Source of the DNA: Lolium rigidum
Taxonomy: Eukaryota; Streptophyta; Magnoliopsida; Poales; Poaceae
Assembly (NCBI RefSeq): GCF_022539505.1
Contig: NC_061508.1
Location: 39,240,256 to 39,304,255, forward strand
DNA length: 64,000 bases
Reading direction: 5' to 3'
Shown: positions 11,867 to 24,140 of the stretch, piece after piece
How the letters are laid out: every line of letters starts with the position of its first letter
How positions within the stretch are numbered: the first letter of the stretch is position 1
Notes under the pieces: model-generated
What the model was told of the DNA's origin: nothing
What the model saw: the letters and a program-made list of their open reading frames with translations, nothing else
The model's database searches: none
Program-made: the position numbers and the translations under genes

Positions 11867-13184
11867 TGATTTCTACGTGTGCTTCTATTCTTGTAGACAG
11901 TGTTGGGCCTCCAAGAGAAGAGGTTTGTAGAACAGCAGCAAGTTTCCCTTAAGTGAATCACCCAAGGTTTATCGAACTCAGGGAGGTAGAGGTCAAAGAT
12001 ATCCCTCTCAAGCAACCCTGCAATTAAGATACAAGAAGTCTTTTGTGTCCCCAACACACCTAATACACTTGTCGGATGTATAGGTGCACTAGTTCGGCGA
12101 AGAGATAGTGAAATACAAGTAATATGGATGATTATAAGTAGTAATTGCAATCTGAAATAAAAATGGCAGCAAGCGAACATGTAGCAGAACTTGTTGGAAA
12201 CGGTGTTTCAATGCTTAGAAACAAGGCCTAGGGATCATACTTTCACTAGTGGACACTCTCAACAATGATCACATAATTGAATAAATAAATGCTACTCTTA
12301 AACACTCTCTTGTTGGATGACAAACACCATTCATTGTGTAGGGCTACAAAAGCACACCTCAAGCCGGCGTAAACAAGCTCAACAACTTCATAAAGGAATC
12401 ACACACGATGCGCACACTGTCACCATCACACCGTGGAGAGTAAGACCGGAGTTCATATTAAAGTAACCTCTATAGTGCATAATAGACAAGAGTAACATCT
12501 ACATATTCAACTAGATCACAAAGCTCATGATCACATAAAGATCACACCATGGGAGAGAGAGATGAACCACATAGCTACCGGTAGAGCCCTCAGCCTCGGG
12601 GGAGAACTACTCCCTCCTCATCATGGGAGACAGCAACGGCGATGAAAATGGTGATGGAGTCGATGGAGATGGATTCTGGGGGCACTTCCCCATCCCGGCG
12701 GCGTGCCGGAACCGAGACTTCTGTCCCCCGATCTTGGCTTCGCGATGGCGGTGGCTACGTAACTTTTCGTGGAGGAAGACCGATGCTCCTAGGGTTTTCG
12801 CGACGGAAGGAATATATATATGCGGAAGGGCGGCCTCGAAGGCCAGGGGCTTCCTCCCCACATCTGGGCGCAGCCAAGGGCCCCACCGCGCCGCCCTATG
12901 GGGTGGCCCCCCTGCTGGCCTTCCCCGACTCTTCTTCGGTGTTCTGGAACACTCCGTGGAAAATAGGGCCGTGGGCTTTTGTTTCGTCCAATTCCGAGAA
13001 TATTTCCTGTGTAGAATTTATGAAACCAAAAATAGCAGAAAACGAGCCGGCGCTTCGGCATCTTCTTAATAGGTTAGTCCTGGAAAATGCATAAAAATGA
13101 TATAAAGTGTGAGCAAAACATGTAGGTATTGTCATAAAACTAGCATGGAACATAAGAAATTATAGATACGTTGGAGACGTATCA
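11867..13184 (-). repeat. G0 3' LTR
   Basis: Plus-strand boundaries tgatttctac...gacgtatca. One of a pair with 16632-17950. Confidence 0.93.
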
Positions 13185-15667
13185 AGCATCCCCAAGCTTA
13201 GTTCCTACTCGCCCTCGAGTAAGTAAACAATAATAAGAATATTTTCTGAAGTGACATGCTACCAACATAATCTTGATCAATACTATTGTAAAGCATATGA
13301 GATGAATGAAATGACTCAAAGCAATGGTCTATAGTTTGCTAACAAATAGATAATGACTAAACAACTGAATCATATAGCAAAAACTTTTCATGAATAGTAC
13401 TTTCAAGACAAGCATCAAAAAGTCTTGCATCAGAGTTAACTCATAAAGCAATAGATTCAAAGTAAAAGGCATTGAAGCAACACAAAGGATGATTAAGTTT
13501 CAGCAATTGCTTTCAACTTGTAACATGTATATCTCATGGATAGTTGTCAACACAAAGTAATATAATAAGTGCAATAAGTAAACATTTAAGAATCAGTGCA
13601 CACAGTTGACACAAGTGTTTGCTTCGAAGATAGAAAGAAGTAGGTAAACTGACTCAACATAAAATAAAAGAAAGGCCCTTCGCAGAGGGAAGCAGGGATT
13701 AAATCATGTGCTAGAGCTTTTCAAGTTTTGAAATCATAAAGAGAGCATAAAAATAAATTTTTGAAAGGTGTTTGTTGTTGTCAACGAATGGTAGTGGGCA
13801 CTCTAACCCCGTTGTCAAACAGACTTTCAAAGAGCGGATCCCCTAAAGGACGTTATCTCTACCAGCAAGGTAGATCATCCCTCTTCTCTTTTGTTTACAC
13901 ATGTACTTTAGTTTTATTTATGGATGACACTCCTCCCAACCTTTTTCTTTCACAAGCCATGGCTAACCGAATCCTCGGGTGCCTTCCAACATTTCCTATA
14001 CCATGGAGGAGTGTCTATTTGCAAAATTAAGTTGCTTACTGATGAATCAGGGCAAAACATGTGAAGAGAATTATTAATGAAAGTTAATTAATTGGGGCTG
14101 GGCACCCCGTTGCCAGCTCTTTTTGCAAAAATATTGGATAAACGGATGTATAGGCCACTAGTCCATTTGTGAAAGTCTGCCCAACAAGATTGAAAGATAA
14201 AACACCACATACTTCCTCATGAGCTATGAAACATTGACACAAATAAGAGATAATAACTTTTGAATTGTTTAAAGGTAGCACATGAAGTATTTACTTGGAA
14301 TGGCAGAAAAATACCACATAGTACGTAGTTATGGTGGGCACAAATGGCATAGGTTTTGGCTCAAGGTTTTGGATGCACGAGAAGCATTCCCTCTCAGTAC
14401 AAGGCTTTGGCTAGCAAGGTTGTTTGAAGCAAACACAAGTATAAACCGGTACAGAAAAACTTACATAATAACATATTGCAAGCATTATAAGACTCTACAC
14501 TGTCTTCCTTGTTGCTCAAACACTTTTACCAGAAAATATCTAGACCTTAGAGAGACCAATCATGCAGACCAAATTTCAACAAGCTCTACGGTAGTTCTCC
14601 GCTAATAGGTTTAAACTACATGATGCAAGAGCTTAAACATGATCTAATTGAGAGCTCAAAATAATTGCCAAGTATCAAATTATTCAAGACAATATATCAA
14701 CTACCACATGAAGCATTTTCTGTTTCCAACAAAATAACAATAAGTGATGCGGCTTTCAGCTTCCGTTATGAACATGAATTAGGAACACAAGTGTTCATAT
14801 GAAAAAGCGGAGCGTGTCTCTCTCCCACACAAGGATGTTTAGGATCCGATTTTATTCAGAGAATGAAAATAACAAAACGAAAATAAAAGCACACAGACGC
14901 TCCAAGTAAAGCACATAAGATGTGACGGAATTAAAATATAGTTTCACTAGAGGTGACCTGATAAGTTGTTGATGAAGAATGGGATGCCTTGGGCATCCCC
15001 AAGCTTAGACGCTTGAGTCTTCTTGAAATATGCAGGGATGAACCACGGGGGCATCCCCAAGCTTAGACTTTTCACTCTTCTTGATCATATCATATCACCC
15101 TCCTCTCTTGATCCTTGAAAACTTCCTTCACACCAGACTCAAAGCAATCTCATTAGAGGGTTAGTGCATAATCAAATATTCACATGTTCAGCAAGGACAC
15201 AATCATTCCCAACACTTCTGGACATTACCCAAGGCTACTGAAATTTAATGGAGCAAATAAATCCACTCAAACATAGTAAAAGAGGCAATGCAAAATAAAA
15301 GGCAGAATCTGTCAAAACAGAACAGTCCGTAAAGACGAATTGTTTCGAGGCACTTAACATGCTCAGATGGAAAAGCTCCAGTTGAATGAAAGTTGCGTAC
15401 ATATCTGAGGATTACTCATGAATTTTTTCAGCATTTTACGAGTTTTCTACAGAGAGAAAAACGCAAATTCGTGACAGCTAAAAATTTGTTCCTGCGCAGA
15501 AATCCAAATCTAGTATCAACTTTCTATCAAAGACTTTACTTGGCACAAAAACGAAATAAACATGATAAGGAGAGGTTGCTACAGTAGTAACAACTTCCAA
15601 GACACAACAAAACAGTAGCAAAATAAAAACATGGGTTATCTCCCAAGAAGTGCTTTCTTTATAGCCA

Positions 15668-16459
15668 TTAAGATGGGCTCATTAATTTAATGATGCTCTC
15701 GCAAGAAATAAGAGTTGAAGCAAAAGAGAGCATCAAAAGCAAATAAGAAACACTTTTAAGTCTAACCCACTTCCTACGAAAAGGAATCTTGTAAATAAAC
15801 AATTCATGTAAGCATAATGCAATAAGCATAGGAAAACAAGACAAGCGCAACTTCAAGATTTTAAGCAAAAAAAGAGATGTTTTAGTAACATGAAAATCCC
15901 TACAACCATATTGTCCTCTCTCATAAAGATTTTCAGTAGCATCATGAACAAACTCAACAATATAACTATCACATGAAACATTCTTATCATGAGCTACATG
16001 CATAAAATTATTACTCTCCACATAAGCATAGTCACTACTATTAATTGTAGTGGGAGAAAATTCAATAAAATAGGTATCATTATTATTCTCATCACCATAA
16101 TCATCATATATAGGAGGCATATTTTAATCATAATTAATTTTCTCCTCAATAGTAGGTGGACTGAAAATATGATAGTCATCATTGTAATAATCATATATAG
16201 GAGGTAAAGTATCATCAAAGTAAATTTTCTCCTCGATGCTTGGGAGACTAAAAATATCATGCTCCTCGAAACCAGCTTCCCCAAGCTTAGAGTTTTCCAT
16301 AGCATTAGCAACAATGGTGTTCAAAGCATTCATACTAATAACATTGCCATTAGCATGTATATAAAGTTCCATAGGTTTTTTAATTGTCTCTTCAAACACC
16401 TCATGTTCTAACTCAAGATAAATACTATAAAGATCTCTAATATTTTTGTGGTTTTCCAT
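15668..16459 (-). pseudogene. conserved ORF of unknown function in G0
   Basis: Two adjacent minus-strand frames (16459-16124, then 16120-15668) are separated by one stop and otherwise read as one protein of about 260 residues. It starts MENHKNIRDLYSIYLELEHE, contains repeated acidic Tyr-rich motifs (PPIYDYYNDDY, PPIYDDYGDEN, with IEEKIYFD and IEEKINYD), and ends in a hydrophobic segment (LLMLSFASTLIS). The same protein is encoded by G2 at 56614-57234. It sits directly behind the primer site where gag normally lies, but shows no gag, zinc-knuckle or protease motif. The function is unknown. Confidence 0.6.
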
Positions 16460-16603
16460 TAAGCCTAACTAGTGAAATAAAAACAAGAAATAAAAAGATA
16501 TAATTGCAGAATCTAAAGGAAATAGCTTCGAGCACTCACACACCGGCAACAGTGCTAGGAAATAGCTTAGTAGTCGGAGGATGTGAATACGTTTTACCTT
16601 ACC

Positions 16604-16621
16604 TCCCCGGCAACGGCGCCA
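16604..16621 (-). promoter_or_regulatory. G0 primer binding site, tRNA-Asp type
   Basis: The minus strand reads TGGCGCCGTTGCCGGGGA, complementary to the 3' end of plant tRNA-Asp. It is 10 bases from the LTR end. Equivalent sites: G1 51735-51752, G2 57460-57477, G3 22506-22523. Confidence 0.85.
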
Positions 16622-16631
16622 GAAAATAGCT

Positions 16632-17950
16632 TGATGTCTACGTGTGCTTCTATTCTTGTAGACAGTGTTGGGCCTCCAAGAGCAGAGGTTTGTAGAACAG
16701 CAGCAAGTTTCCCTTAAGTGAATCATCCAAGGTTTATCGACCTCAAGGAGGTAGAGGTCAAAGATATCCCTCTCAAGCAACCCTGCAATTAAGATACAAG
16801 AAGTCTCTTGTGTCCCCAATACACCTAATACACTTGTCAGATGTATAGGTGCACTAGTTCGGCGAAGAGATAGTGAAATACAAGTAATATGGATGATTAT
16901 AAGTAGTAATTGCAATCTGAAATAAAAATGGCAGCAAGCGAACATGTAGCGTAACTTGTTGGAAACGGTGTTTTAATGCTTAGAAACAAGGCCTAGGGAT
17001 CATACTTTCACTAGTGGACACTCTCAACAATGATCACATAATTGAATAAATAAATGCTACTCTTAAACACTCTCTTGTTGGATGACAAACACCATTCATT
17101 GTGTAGGGCTACAAAAGCACACCTCAAGCCGGAGTAAACAAGCTCCACAACTTCATAAAGGAATCACACACGATGCGCACACTGTCACCATCACACCATG
17201 GAGAGTAACTCCGGAGTTCATATTGAAGTAACCTCTATAGTGCATAATAGACAAGAGTAACATCTACATATTCAACTAGATCACAAAGCTCATGATCACA
17301 TAAAGATCACACCATGGGAGAGAGAGATGAACCACATAGCTACCGGTAGAGCCCTCAGCCTCGGGGAGAACTACTCCCTCCTCATCATGGGAGACAACAA
17401 CGGCGATGAAGATGGCGATGGAGTCGATGGAGATGGATTCCGGGGGCACTTCCCCGTCCCAGCGGCGTGCCGGAACAGAGACTTCTGTCCCCCGAACTTG
17501 GCTTCGCGATGGCGGCGGCTACGTAACTTTTCGTGGAGGAAGACCGATGCTCCTAGGGTTTTCGCGACGGAAGGAATATATAGGCGGAAGGGCAGGCTCG
17601 GAGGGGCCAGGGGCTTCCTCCCCACATTTGGGCGCGGCCAAGGGCCCCACCGCGCCGCCCTATGGGGTGGCCCCCCTGCTGGCCTTCCCCGACTCTTCTT
17701 CGGTGTTCTGGAACACTCCGTGCAAAATAGGGCTGTGGGCTTTTGTTTCGTCCAATTCCGAGAATATTTCCTGTGTAGAATTTATGAAACCAAAAATAGC
17801 AGAAAACAGGAAGTGGCGCTTCGGCATCTTGTTAATAGGTTAGTCCCAGCAAATACATAAAAATGATATAAAGTGTGAGCAAAACATGTAGGTATTGTCA
17901 TAAAACTAGCATGGAACATAAGAAATTATAGATACGTTGGAGACGTATCA
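16632..17950 (-). repeat. G0 5' LTR
   Basis: Plus-strand boundaries tgatgtctac...gacgtatca, adjacent to the primer site. Confidence 0.93.
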
Positions 17951-18009
17951 AACACAAAGATATATTATAATAACCACTTTATTATTGCCTCTTGGGCATA
18001 TCTCCAACA

Positions 18010-18150
18010 ATCTCCCACTTGCACTAGAGTCAATAATCTAGATTACATTGTAAGGTACCTAACACCCATGGCATTCTGGTGTTGGTCATGCTTTGCCCTA
18101 GGGAGAGATTTAGTTAACGGATCCGCCACATTCAGATCCGTGTGTACTTT
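18010..18150 (-). pseudogene. Copia polyprotein, extreme C-terminus (RNase H end)
   Basis: On the minus strand the last 35 codons before TAA (18045-18043) read VHTDLNVADPLTKSLPRAKHD and then NAMGVRYL, the typical C-terminus of BARE/Angela RNase H. The polypurine tract and 3' LTR follow. The rest of the polyprotein is lost in the N gap. Confidence 0.85.
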
Positions 18151-18250
18151 NNNNNNNNNNNNNNNNNNNNNNNNNNNNNNNNNNNNNNNNNNNNNNNNNN
18201 NNNNNNNNNNNNNNNNNNNNNNNNNNNNNNNNNNNNNNNNNNNNNNNNNN
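18151..18250. other. assembly gap, 100 N
   Basis: Exactly 100 Ns, the usual placeholder for a gap of unknown size. Left flank is Copia RNase H; right flank is the inside of a CACTA end. These do not belong together. Confidence 0.99.
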
Positions 18251-18497
18251 GCCCTACATCCCTCGGCGGTGCGGATTTGCGTTGACTCGGCCGGCGAACC
18301 CGAGATTTCGAGATGCACCACGTCCCGGGCCACCATACGCCACGTTTTGGCCGCTTTCGTCGGGCTAGGTGGCCTCAAAAACGAGAAAAAAAAAGTTTTG
18401 ACATGCACCACGGAGGGACCAAAATCGTCGGCCATGGTACACCAGCAACCACGGCGCGACTTCAACTTCGTCGGCCATGGCAACTTTTCTTGTAGTG
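18251..18497 (-). mobile_element. CACTA element C2, one end
   Basis: On the minus strand the end reads CACTACAAGAAAAGTTGCC from 18497, a typical grass CACTA terminus. It is inserted in the interior of Gypsy G3; the adjoining bases 18498-18500 (aat) are one copy of its 3-bp TSD. The matching other end is at 36784-36812 with att at 36813-36815. The interior is lost in the gaps. Confidence 0.85.
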
Positions 18498-20160
18498 AAT
18501 GTTCTTATCTAACAATATGCATCCTCCAACCATTAAGGTGGTAGATCTCTCTTACTTCAGACAAGACGGACATGCATAGCAACTCACATGATATTCAACA
18601 AAGAATAGTTGATGGCGTCCCCAGAAGTATGGTTATCGCACAACAAGCAACTTAATAAGAGATAAAGTGCATAAGTACATATTCAATACCACAATAGTTT
18701 TTAAGGCTATTTTGTCCCATGAGCTATATATTGCAAAGGCGAATGATGGAATTTTAAAGGTAGCACTCAAGCAATTTACTTTGGGATGGCGGAGAAATAC
18801 CATGTAGTAGGTAGGTATGGTGGACACAAATGGCATAGTGGTTGGCTCAAGGATTTTGGATGCATGAGAAGTATTCCCTTTCGATACAAGGCTTAGGCTA
18901 GCAAGGTTATTTGAAGCAAACTCAAGGATGAACCGGTGCAGCAAAACTCACATAAAAGACATATTGTAAACATTATAAGACTCTACACTGTCTTCCTTGT
19001 TGTTCAAAACTCAATACTAGAAATTATCTAGACCTTAGAGAGACCATATATGCAAACCAAATTTTAGCAAGCTCTATGTATTTCTTCATTAATGGGTGCA
19101 AAGTATATGATGCAAGAGCTTAAACATGAGCACAACAATTGCCAAGTATCACATTATCCAAGACATTTTAGAATTACTACATGTAGCGTTTCCCGATTCC
19201 AACCATATAACAATTTAACGAAGAAGTTTCAACCTTCGCCTTGAACATTATGAGTAAAGCCTAAGGACATATTTGTCCATATGCAACAGCGGAGCGTGTC
19301 TCTCTCCCGCACAGTGAATGCTAGGATCCATTTTATTCAAACAAAAACAAAAACAAAACAAACCGACGCTCCAAGCAAAGAACATAAGATGTGACTCGAA
19401 TAAAAATATAGTTTCGGGGGAGGAACTCGATGATGTTGTCGATGAAGAAGGGGATGCCTTGGGCATCCCCAAGCTTAGGCGCTTGAGTCTTCTTAAAATA
19501 TGCAGGGATGAACCACGGGGGCATCCCCAAGCTTAGAGCTTTCACTCCTCTTGATCATAGTATATCATACTCCTCTCTTGACCCTTGAAAACTTGCTTCA
19601 CACAAAACTTCAAGCAAACTCATTAGAGGGTTAGTGCACAATTAAAATTCACATATTCAGAGGTGACACAATCATTCTTAACACTTCTGGACATTGCACA
19701 AAGCTACTGGACATTAATGGATCAAAGGAATTCATCCAACATAGCAAATACGGCAATGCGAAATAAAAGGCAGAATCTGTCAAAATACGAACAGATCCGT
19801 AAAGACGAACTCCGAAAGGAGCACTAGACTTGCTCAAATGGAAAAAAATCAAAACTAATGAAAGTTGCGTACATATCCGAGGATCACGCTCGTAATTTTG
19901 CAGATTTTTTCGAATTTTTTACGAGACTTATGCCGAATTCGTGACGGACATCAATGCTGATTCGCGCAGCGATCCCAAATATAACATCAACTTTAGCATA
20001 GAAACTTTACTTGGCACAAAAACATGATAAGGAGAGGTTGCTACAGTAGTAAACAACTTCCAAGACTCAAATATAAAACAAAGTACTGTAGTAAAAACAT
20101 GGGTTGTCTCCCATAAGCGCTTTTCTTTAACGCCTTTCAGCTAGGCGCAGAAAGTGCAAA

Positions 20161-20944
20161 TCAAGTAACATCAAGAGTAGAAGCATCAACATCATAACTT
20201 GTTCTAATAATAGAATCAAAAGGTAACTTTATTCTCTTTCTAGGGAAGTGTTCCATACCTTTCTTGAGAGGAAATTGATATCTAATATTACCTTCCCTCA
20301 TATCAATAACAAGACACGACGGTTCGAAGAAAAGGTCTTCCCAACACAATAGGACAAGATGCATTGCATTCGATATCCAAGACAATAAAATCAACGGGGA
20401 CAAGGTTATTGTTAACCGTAATGCGCACATTATCAATCCTCCCCAAAGGTTTCTTTTTAACATTATCGGCAAGATTAACATCCAAATAACAATTCTTCAA
20501 CGGTGGCAAGTCAAGCATATCATATATCTTTTTAGGCATAACAGAAATACTTGCACCAAGATCACATAAAGCATTACATTCAAAGTCATTGAATTTCATT
20601 TTAATGATGGGCTCCCAACCATCTTCTAACTTTCTAGGAATAGAAGTTTCAAGTTTTAGTTTCTCTTCTCTAGCTTTTATGAGAGCATTCGTAATATGTT
20701 TTGTAAAGGCCAAATTTATAGCACTAGCATTAGGACTTTTAGCAAGTTTTTGTAAGAACTTTATAACTTCAGAGATGTGGCAATCATTAAAATCTAAATC
20801 ATTATGAGCTACAGCAATGGGATCATTGTCCCCAAGGTTGGAAAAAATTTCAGCAGTTTTATCACAAGCAGTTTCGGCGGTTTTAGCAATTTCGAGGCGG
20901 TTTTGTACGCTTTGCACTAGGAGTAGAAACATTGCCAACACCAA
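20161..20944 (-). pseudogene. Gypsy G3 aspartic protease domain
   Basis: The retropepsin-like active site reads CDLGASISVMPKKIYD, followed by the PLGRIDNVRITVNN strand region and PIVLGRPFLRT, the conserved second hairpin of Athila-type proteases. A frameshift after LGRPFLRT moves the last part into another frame, which continues MREGNIRYQFPLKKGMEHF and ends DASTLDVT at 20161. The active-site residue normally Asp-Ser/Thr-Gly is Asp-Leu-Gly here. Confidence 0.8.
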
Positions 20945-22067
20945 TTATTTTACCATTGATAGTAGGAGGTGCAGAAACATGTGAATCATTATCATTACTA
21001 ATGGTGGTAATAGTCCAAACTTTAGCTACATTATTCTCTTTAGCTAGTTTTTCATTTTCTTCTCTATCCCACCTAGCACGCAATTCAGCCATTAATCTTA
21101 TATTCTCATTAATTCTAACTTGGATGGCATTTGCTGTAGTAGTAATCTTATTATCAATATCATTATTAGGCATAACTTTCAATTTTAATAGATCAACATC
21201 GGAGGCAAGTCTATCAACTCTAGAAGCAATAATATCAATTTTATCAAGCTTTTCCTCAACAGATTTGTTAAAAGCGAGTTTGTGTACTAATAAATTCTTT
21301 AAGCATGGATTCAAGACCAGGGGTACACTCCTATTATTGTTGTAAGAATTCCCATAAGAATTAACATAACCATTACCATTAGCAGAAGGATATGGCCTAT
21401 AGTTATTACCAGAGTTGTTCCTATAAGCATTGTTGTTGAAATTATTATTTTTAATGAAATTCACATCAACATTTTCTTCTTGAGCAACCAATGAAGCTAA
21501 AGGAACATTATTTGGATCAACATTGGATCTACCATTCACAAGCATAGACATAATCACATCAATCTTATCACTCAAGGAAGAGGTTTCTTCAACAGAATTT
21601 ACCTTCTTACCTTGTGGAGCTCTTTCCGTGTGCCATTCAGAGTAATTTATCATCATATCATCAAGAAGCTTTGTAGCCGCCCCCAAAGTGATGGACATAA
21701 AGGTACCTCCAGGAGCTGAATCCAATAAATTCCACGAAGAAAAATTTAGTCCTGCATAGAAGGTTTGGATGATCATCCAAGTAGTCTATCCATGGGTTGG
21801 GCAATTCTTTACCAAAGATTTCATTCTCTCCCATGCTTGAGCAACATGTTCAGTATCTAATTGCTTAAAATTCATTATGCTACTTCTCAAAGATATAATT
21901 TTAGCGGGAGGATAATATCTACCAATAAAAGCATCCTTACATTTAGTCCATGAATCAATACTATTCTTAGGCAAAGATAGCAACCAATCTTTAGCTCTTC
22001 CTCTTAATGAGAAAGGAAACAGTTTCAATTTAATAATATCACCATCTACATCCTTATACTTTTGCAT
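20883..22067 (-). pseudogene. Gypsy G3 gag
   Basis: Retrotransposon gag core on the minus strand: LFPFSLRGRAKDWLLSLP, SWTKCKDAFIGRYYPPAK and HVAQAWERMKSLVKNCP, typical of PF03732. A stop or frameshift at about 21780 separates it from the Asn-rich downstream half (20883-21776), which ends by overlapping the protease. Capsid-like function is inferred from the family only. Confidence 0.8.
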
Positions 22068-22534
22068 TTCACAAAGTTCAACAAAATTATTAAGATGGGC
22101 AGCGACATCATCGGAACTAACACCGAGAAAATTGCTCTCTCATAACAAGGTTCGAGTAAAGCGAGGTTTAATTTCAAAGAATTCTCGTCGTAGTAGCAGG
22201 TGGAGCAATAGGTGTGCATAGGAAATCATTATTATTTGTGTTTGTGAAGTCACACAACTTAGTATTTTCAGGGGTATTCATTTTAGCAACAGTAAATAAA
22301 GCAAACTAGATAAAGTAAATGCAAGTAACTAACTTTTTTGTGTTTTTGATATAGAGAACGAGACAGTAAATAAAGTAAAACTATCAACTAATTTTTTTGT
22401 GTTTTGTTTAGGTGCAACAAACAAAGTAGTAAATAAAATAAAGCAAGACAAAAACAAAGTAAAGAGATTGGGAAGTGGAGACTCTCCTTGCAGCGTGTCT
22501 TGATCTCCCCGGCAACGGCGCCAGAAAAAGAGCT

Positions 22535-24135
22535 TGATGGCGTGTAACTCACACGTTCGTTGGGAACCCCAAGAGGAAGGTATGATGCGCACAAGCAGCA
22601 AGTTTTCCCTCGAGAAAGAAACCAAGGTTTAATTGAACCGGGAGGAGCCAAGAAGCACGTTGAAGGTTGATGGTGGCGAAATGTGATGCGGCGCAACACC
22701 GGGGATTCGGCGCCAACGTGGAACCTGCACAACACAACCAAAGTACTTTGCCCCAACGAAACAATGAGGTTGTCAATCTCACCGAGCTTGCTGTAACAAA
22801 GGATTAACCGTATTGTGTGGAAGATGATTGTTTGCGAAGTAAACGAGTAAAACAAGTATTGCAGTAGATTGTATGCGATGTAAAGAATAGGACCGGGGTC
22901 CACGAGTTCACTAGAGGTGTCTCTCCCATAAGATAAAAGCATGTTGGGTGAACAAATTACAGTCGGGCAATTGACAAATAGAAAAGGGCATAACAATGCA
23001 TATACATGATATGATAAATATAGTGAGATTTAATCGAGGGCATTACGACAAAGTACATAGACCGCCATCCGAGCATGCATCTATGCCTAAAAAGTCCACC
23101 TTCGAGTTATCATCCGAACCCCTTCCAGTATTAAGTTGCAAGCAACGAGACAATTGCATTAAGTATGGTGCGTAATGTAATCAACAACTACATCCTTAGA
23201 CATAGCATCAATGTTTTATCCCTAGTGGCAACAAGCACATCCACAACCTTAGAACTTTCCGTCACCGTCCCGCGATTTAATGGAGGCATGAACCCACTAT
23301 CGAGCATAAATACTCCCTCTTGGAGTTAAGAGCAAAAACTTGGCCAGAGCCTCTACTAATAACGGAGAGCATGCAAGATCATAAACAACACATAGGTAAT
23401 AGATTGATAATCACCATAACATAGTATTCTCTATCCATCGGATCCCGACAAACACAACATATAGTATCACAGATAGATGATCTTGATCATGTTAGGCAGC
23501 TCACAAGATCCGACAATGAAGCACATAAGGAGAAGACGACCATCTAGATACTGCTATGGACCCATAGTCCAGGGGTGAACTACTCACTCATCACTCCGGA
23601 GGCGATCATGGCGATGAAGAGTCCTCCGGGAGATGATTCCCCTCTCCGGCAGGGTGCCGGAGGCGATCTCCTGAATCCCCCGAGATGGGATTCGTGGCGG
23701 CGGCGTCTGCGGAAGGTTTTCCGTATCGTGGCTCTCGGTACGGAGGGTTTCGCGACGAAGACTTTAAGTAGGCGGAAGGGCAACGCGGGGGCCACACGAG
23801 GGCCCCACACACCGGGCCGCGCGGCCAAGGGCTGGGCCGCGCCGCCCTAGTGTGGCGGCGCCTCGTGGCCCCACTTCCTTTCCCCTCGGTCTTACGGAAG
23901 CTTCGTGCAAAAATAGGACCCCGGGCGTTGATTTCGTCCAATTCGAGAATATTTCCTTACTAGGATTTACGAAACCAAAAACAGCAGAAAACGACAAGCG
24001 GCTCTTCGGCATCTTGTTAATAGGTTAGTTCCAGAAAATGCATAAATACGACATATAATGTGTATAAAACATGTAGATATCATCAATAATGTAGCATGGA
24101 ACATAAGAAATTATCGATACGTCGGGGACGTATCA
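22535..24135 (-). repeat. Gypsy G3 5' LTR
   Basis: 1601 bp, plus-strand boundaries tgatggcgtg...gacgtatca. The adjoining 24136-24140 (accgc) is one TSD copy. Its partner LTR is 37738-39805 on the opposite displayed strand, flanked by gcggt, the reverse complement. Confidence 0.92.
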
Positions 24136-24140
24136 ACCGC

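Larger units (their letters stand above)
11867..17950 (-). mobile_element. Gypsy G0, complete non-autonomous element
   Basis: Two LTRs of about 1.32 kb (11867-13184 and 16632-17950) flank a 3.4-kb interior. The TSD aacac is at 11862-11866 and 17951-17955. The primer site complementary to tRNA-Asp (tccccggcaacggcgcca on plus) is at 16604-16621, ten bases from the 5' LTR. The polypurine tract lies at 13185-13200. No gag, protease, reverse transcriptase or integrase is present, so it must rely on another element. The LTRs differ at several positions in the first 130 bases by eye, so it is older than G2. Confidence 0.93.
10172..18009 (-). mobile_element. BARE/Angela-like Copia 3' LTR, split by Gypsy G0
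   Basis: On the minus strand the LTR begins TGTTGGAGATATGCCC at 18009, the characteristic start of BARE/WIS/Angela LTRs. It is preceded by the polypurine tract aagtgggaga and ends at TG (plus strand) 10172. Removing G0 and one TSD copy leaves about 1.75 kb, the usual LTR size of this family. A TATA-like tatataaag is visible on the minus strand at about 10593-10601. The body of the element should continue to the right into the N gap; the 5' LTR is not seen. Confidence 0.85.
18498..22534 (-). mobile_element. Gypsy G3 interior, 5' part (gag and protease)
   Basis: On the minus strand the order is primer site (22506-22523), gag, protease, then a non-coding tail that includes gttgcgtacatatccgagga and two internal polypurine-like motifs near 19455 and 19520. 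It ends at the C2 insertion. The remaining interior lies at 36813-37737. No reverse transcriptase or integrase is present in either part (about 4.96 kb in total). Confidence 0.85.

Noticed and set aside
12607..13153. Open frames in the GC-rich part of the G0 LTR (and the same region of the other LTRs)
   Set aside because: They recur in every LTR, with indels that change the frame, so they are not conserved proteins.
16604..16621. tRNA-Asp gene fragment
   Set aside because: Only the 18-base primer complement is present at each site; there is no cloverleaf.
18043..18544. Open frames spanning the first N gap
   Set aside because: Translation across an unknown-length gap is meaningless; only the Copia C-terminus left of the gap is supported.
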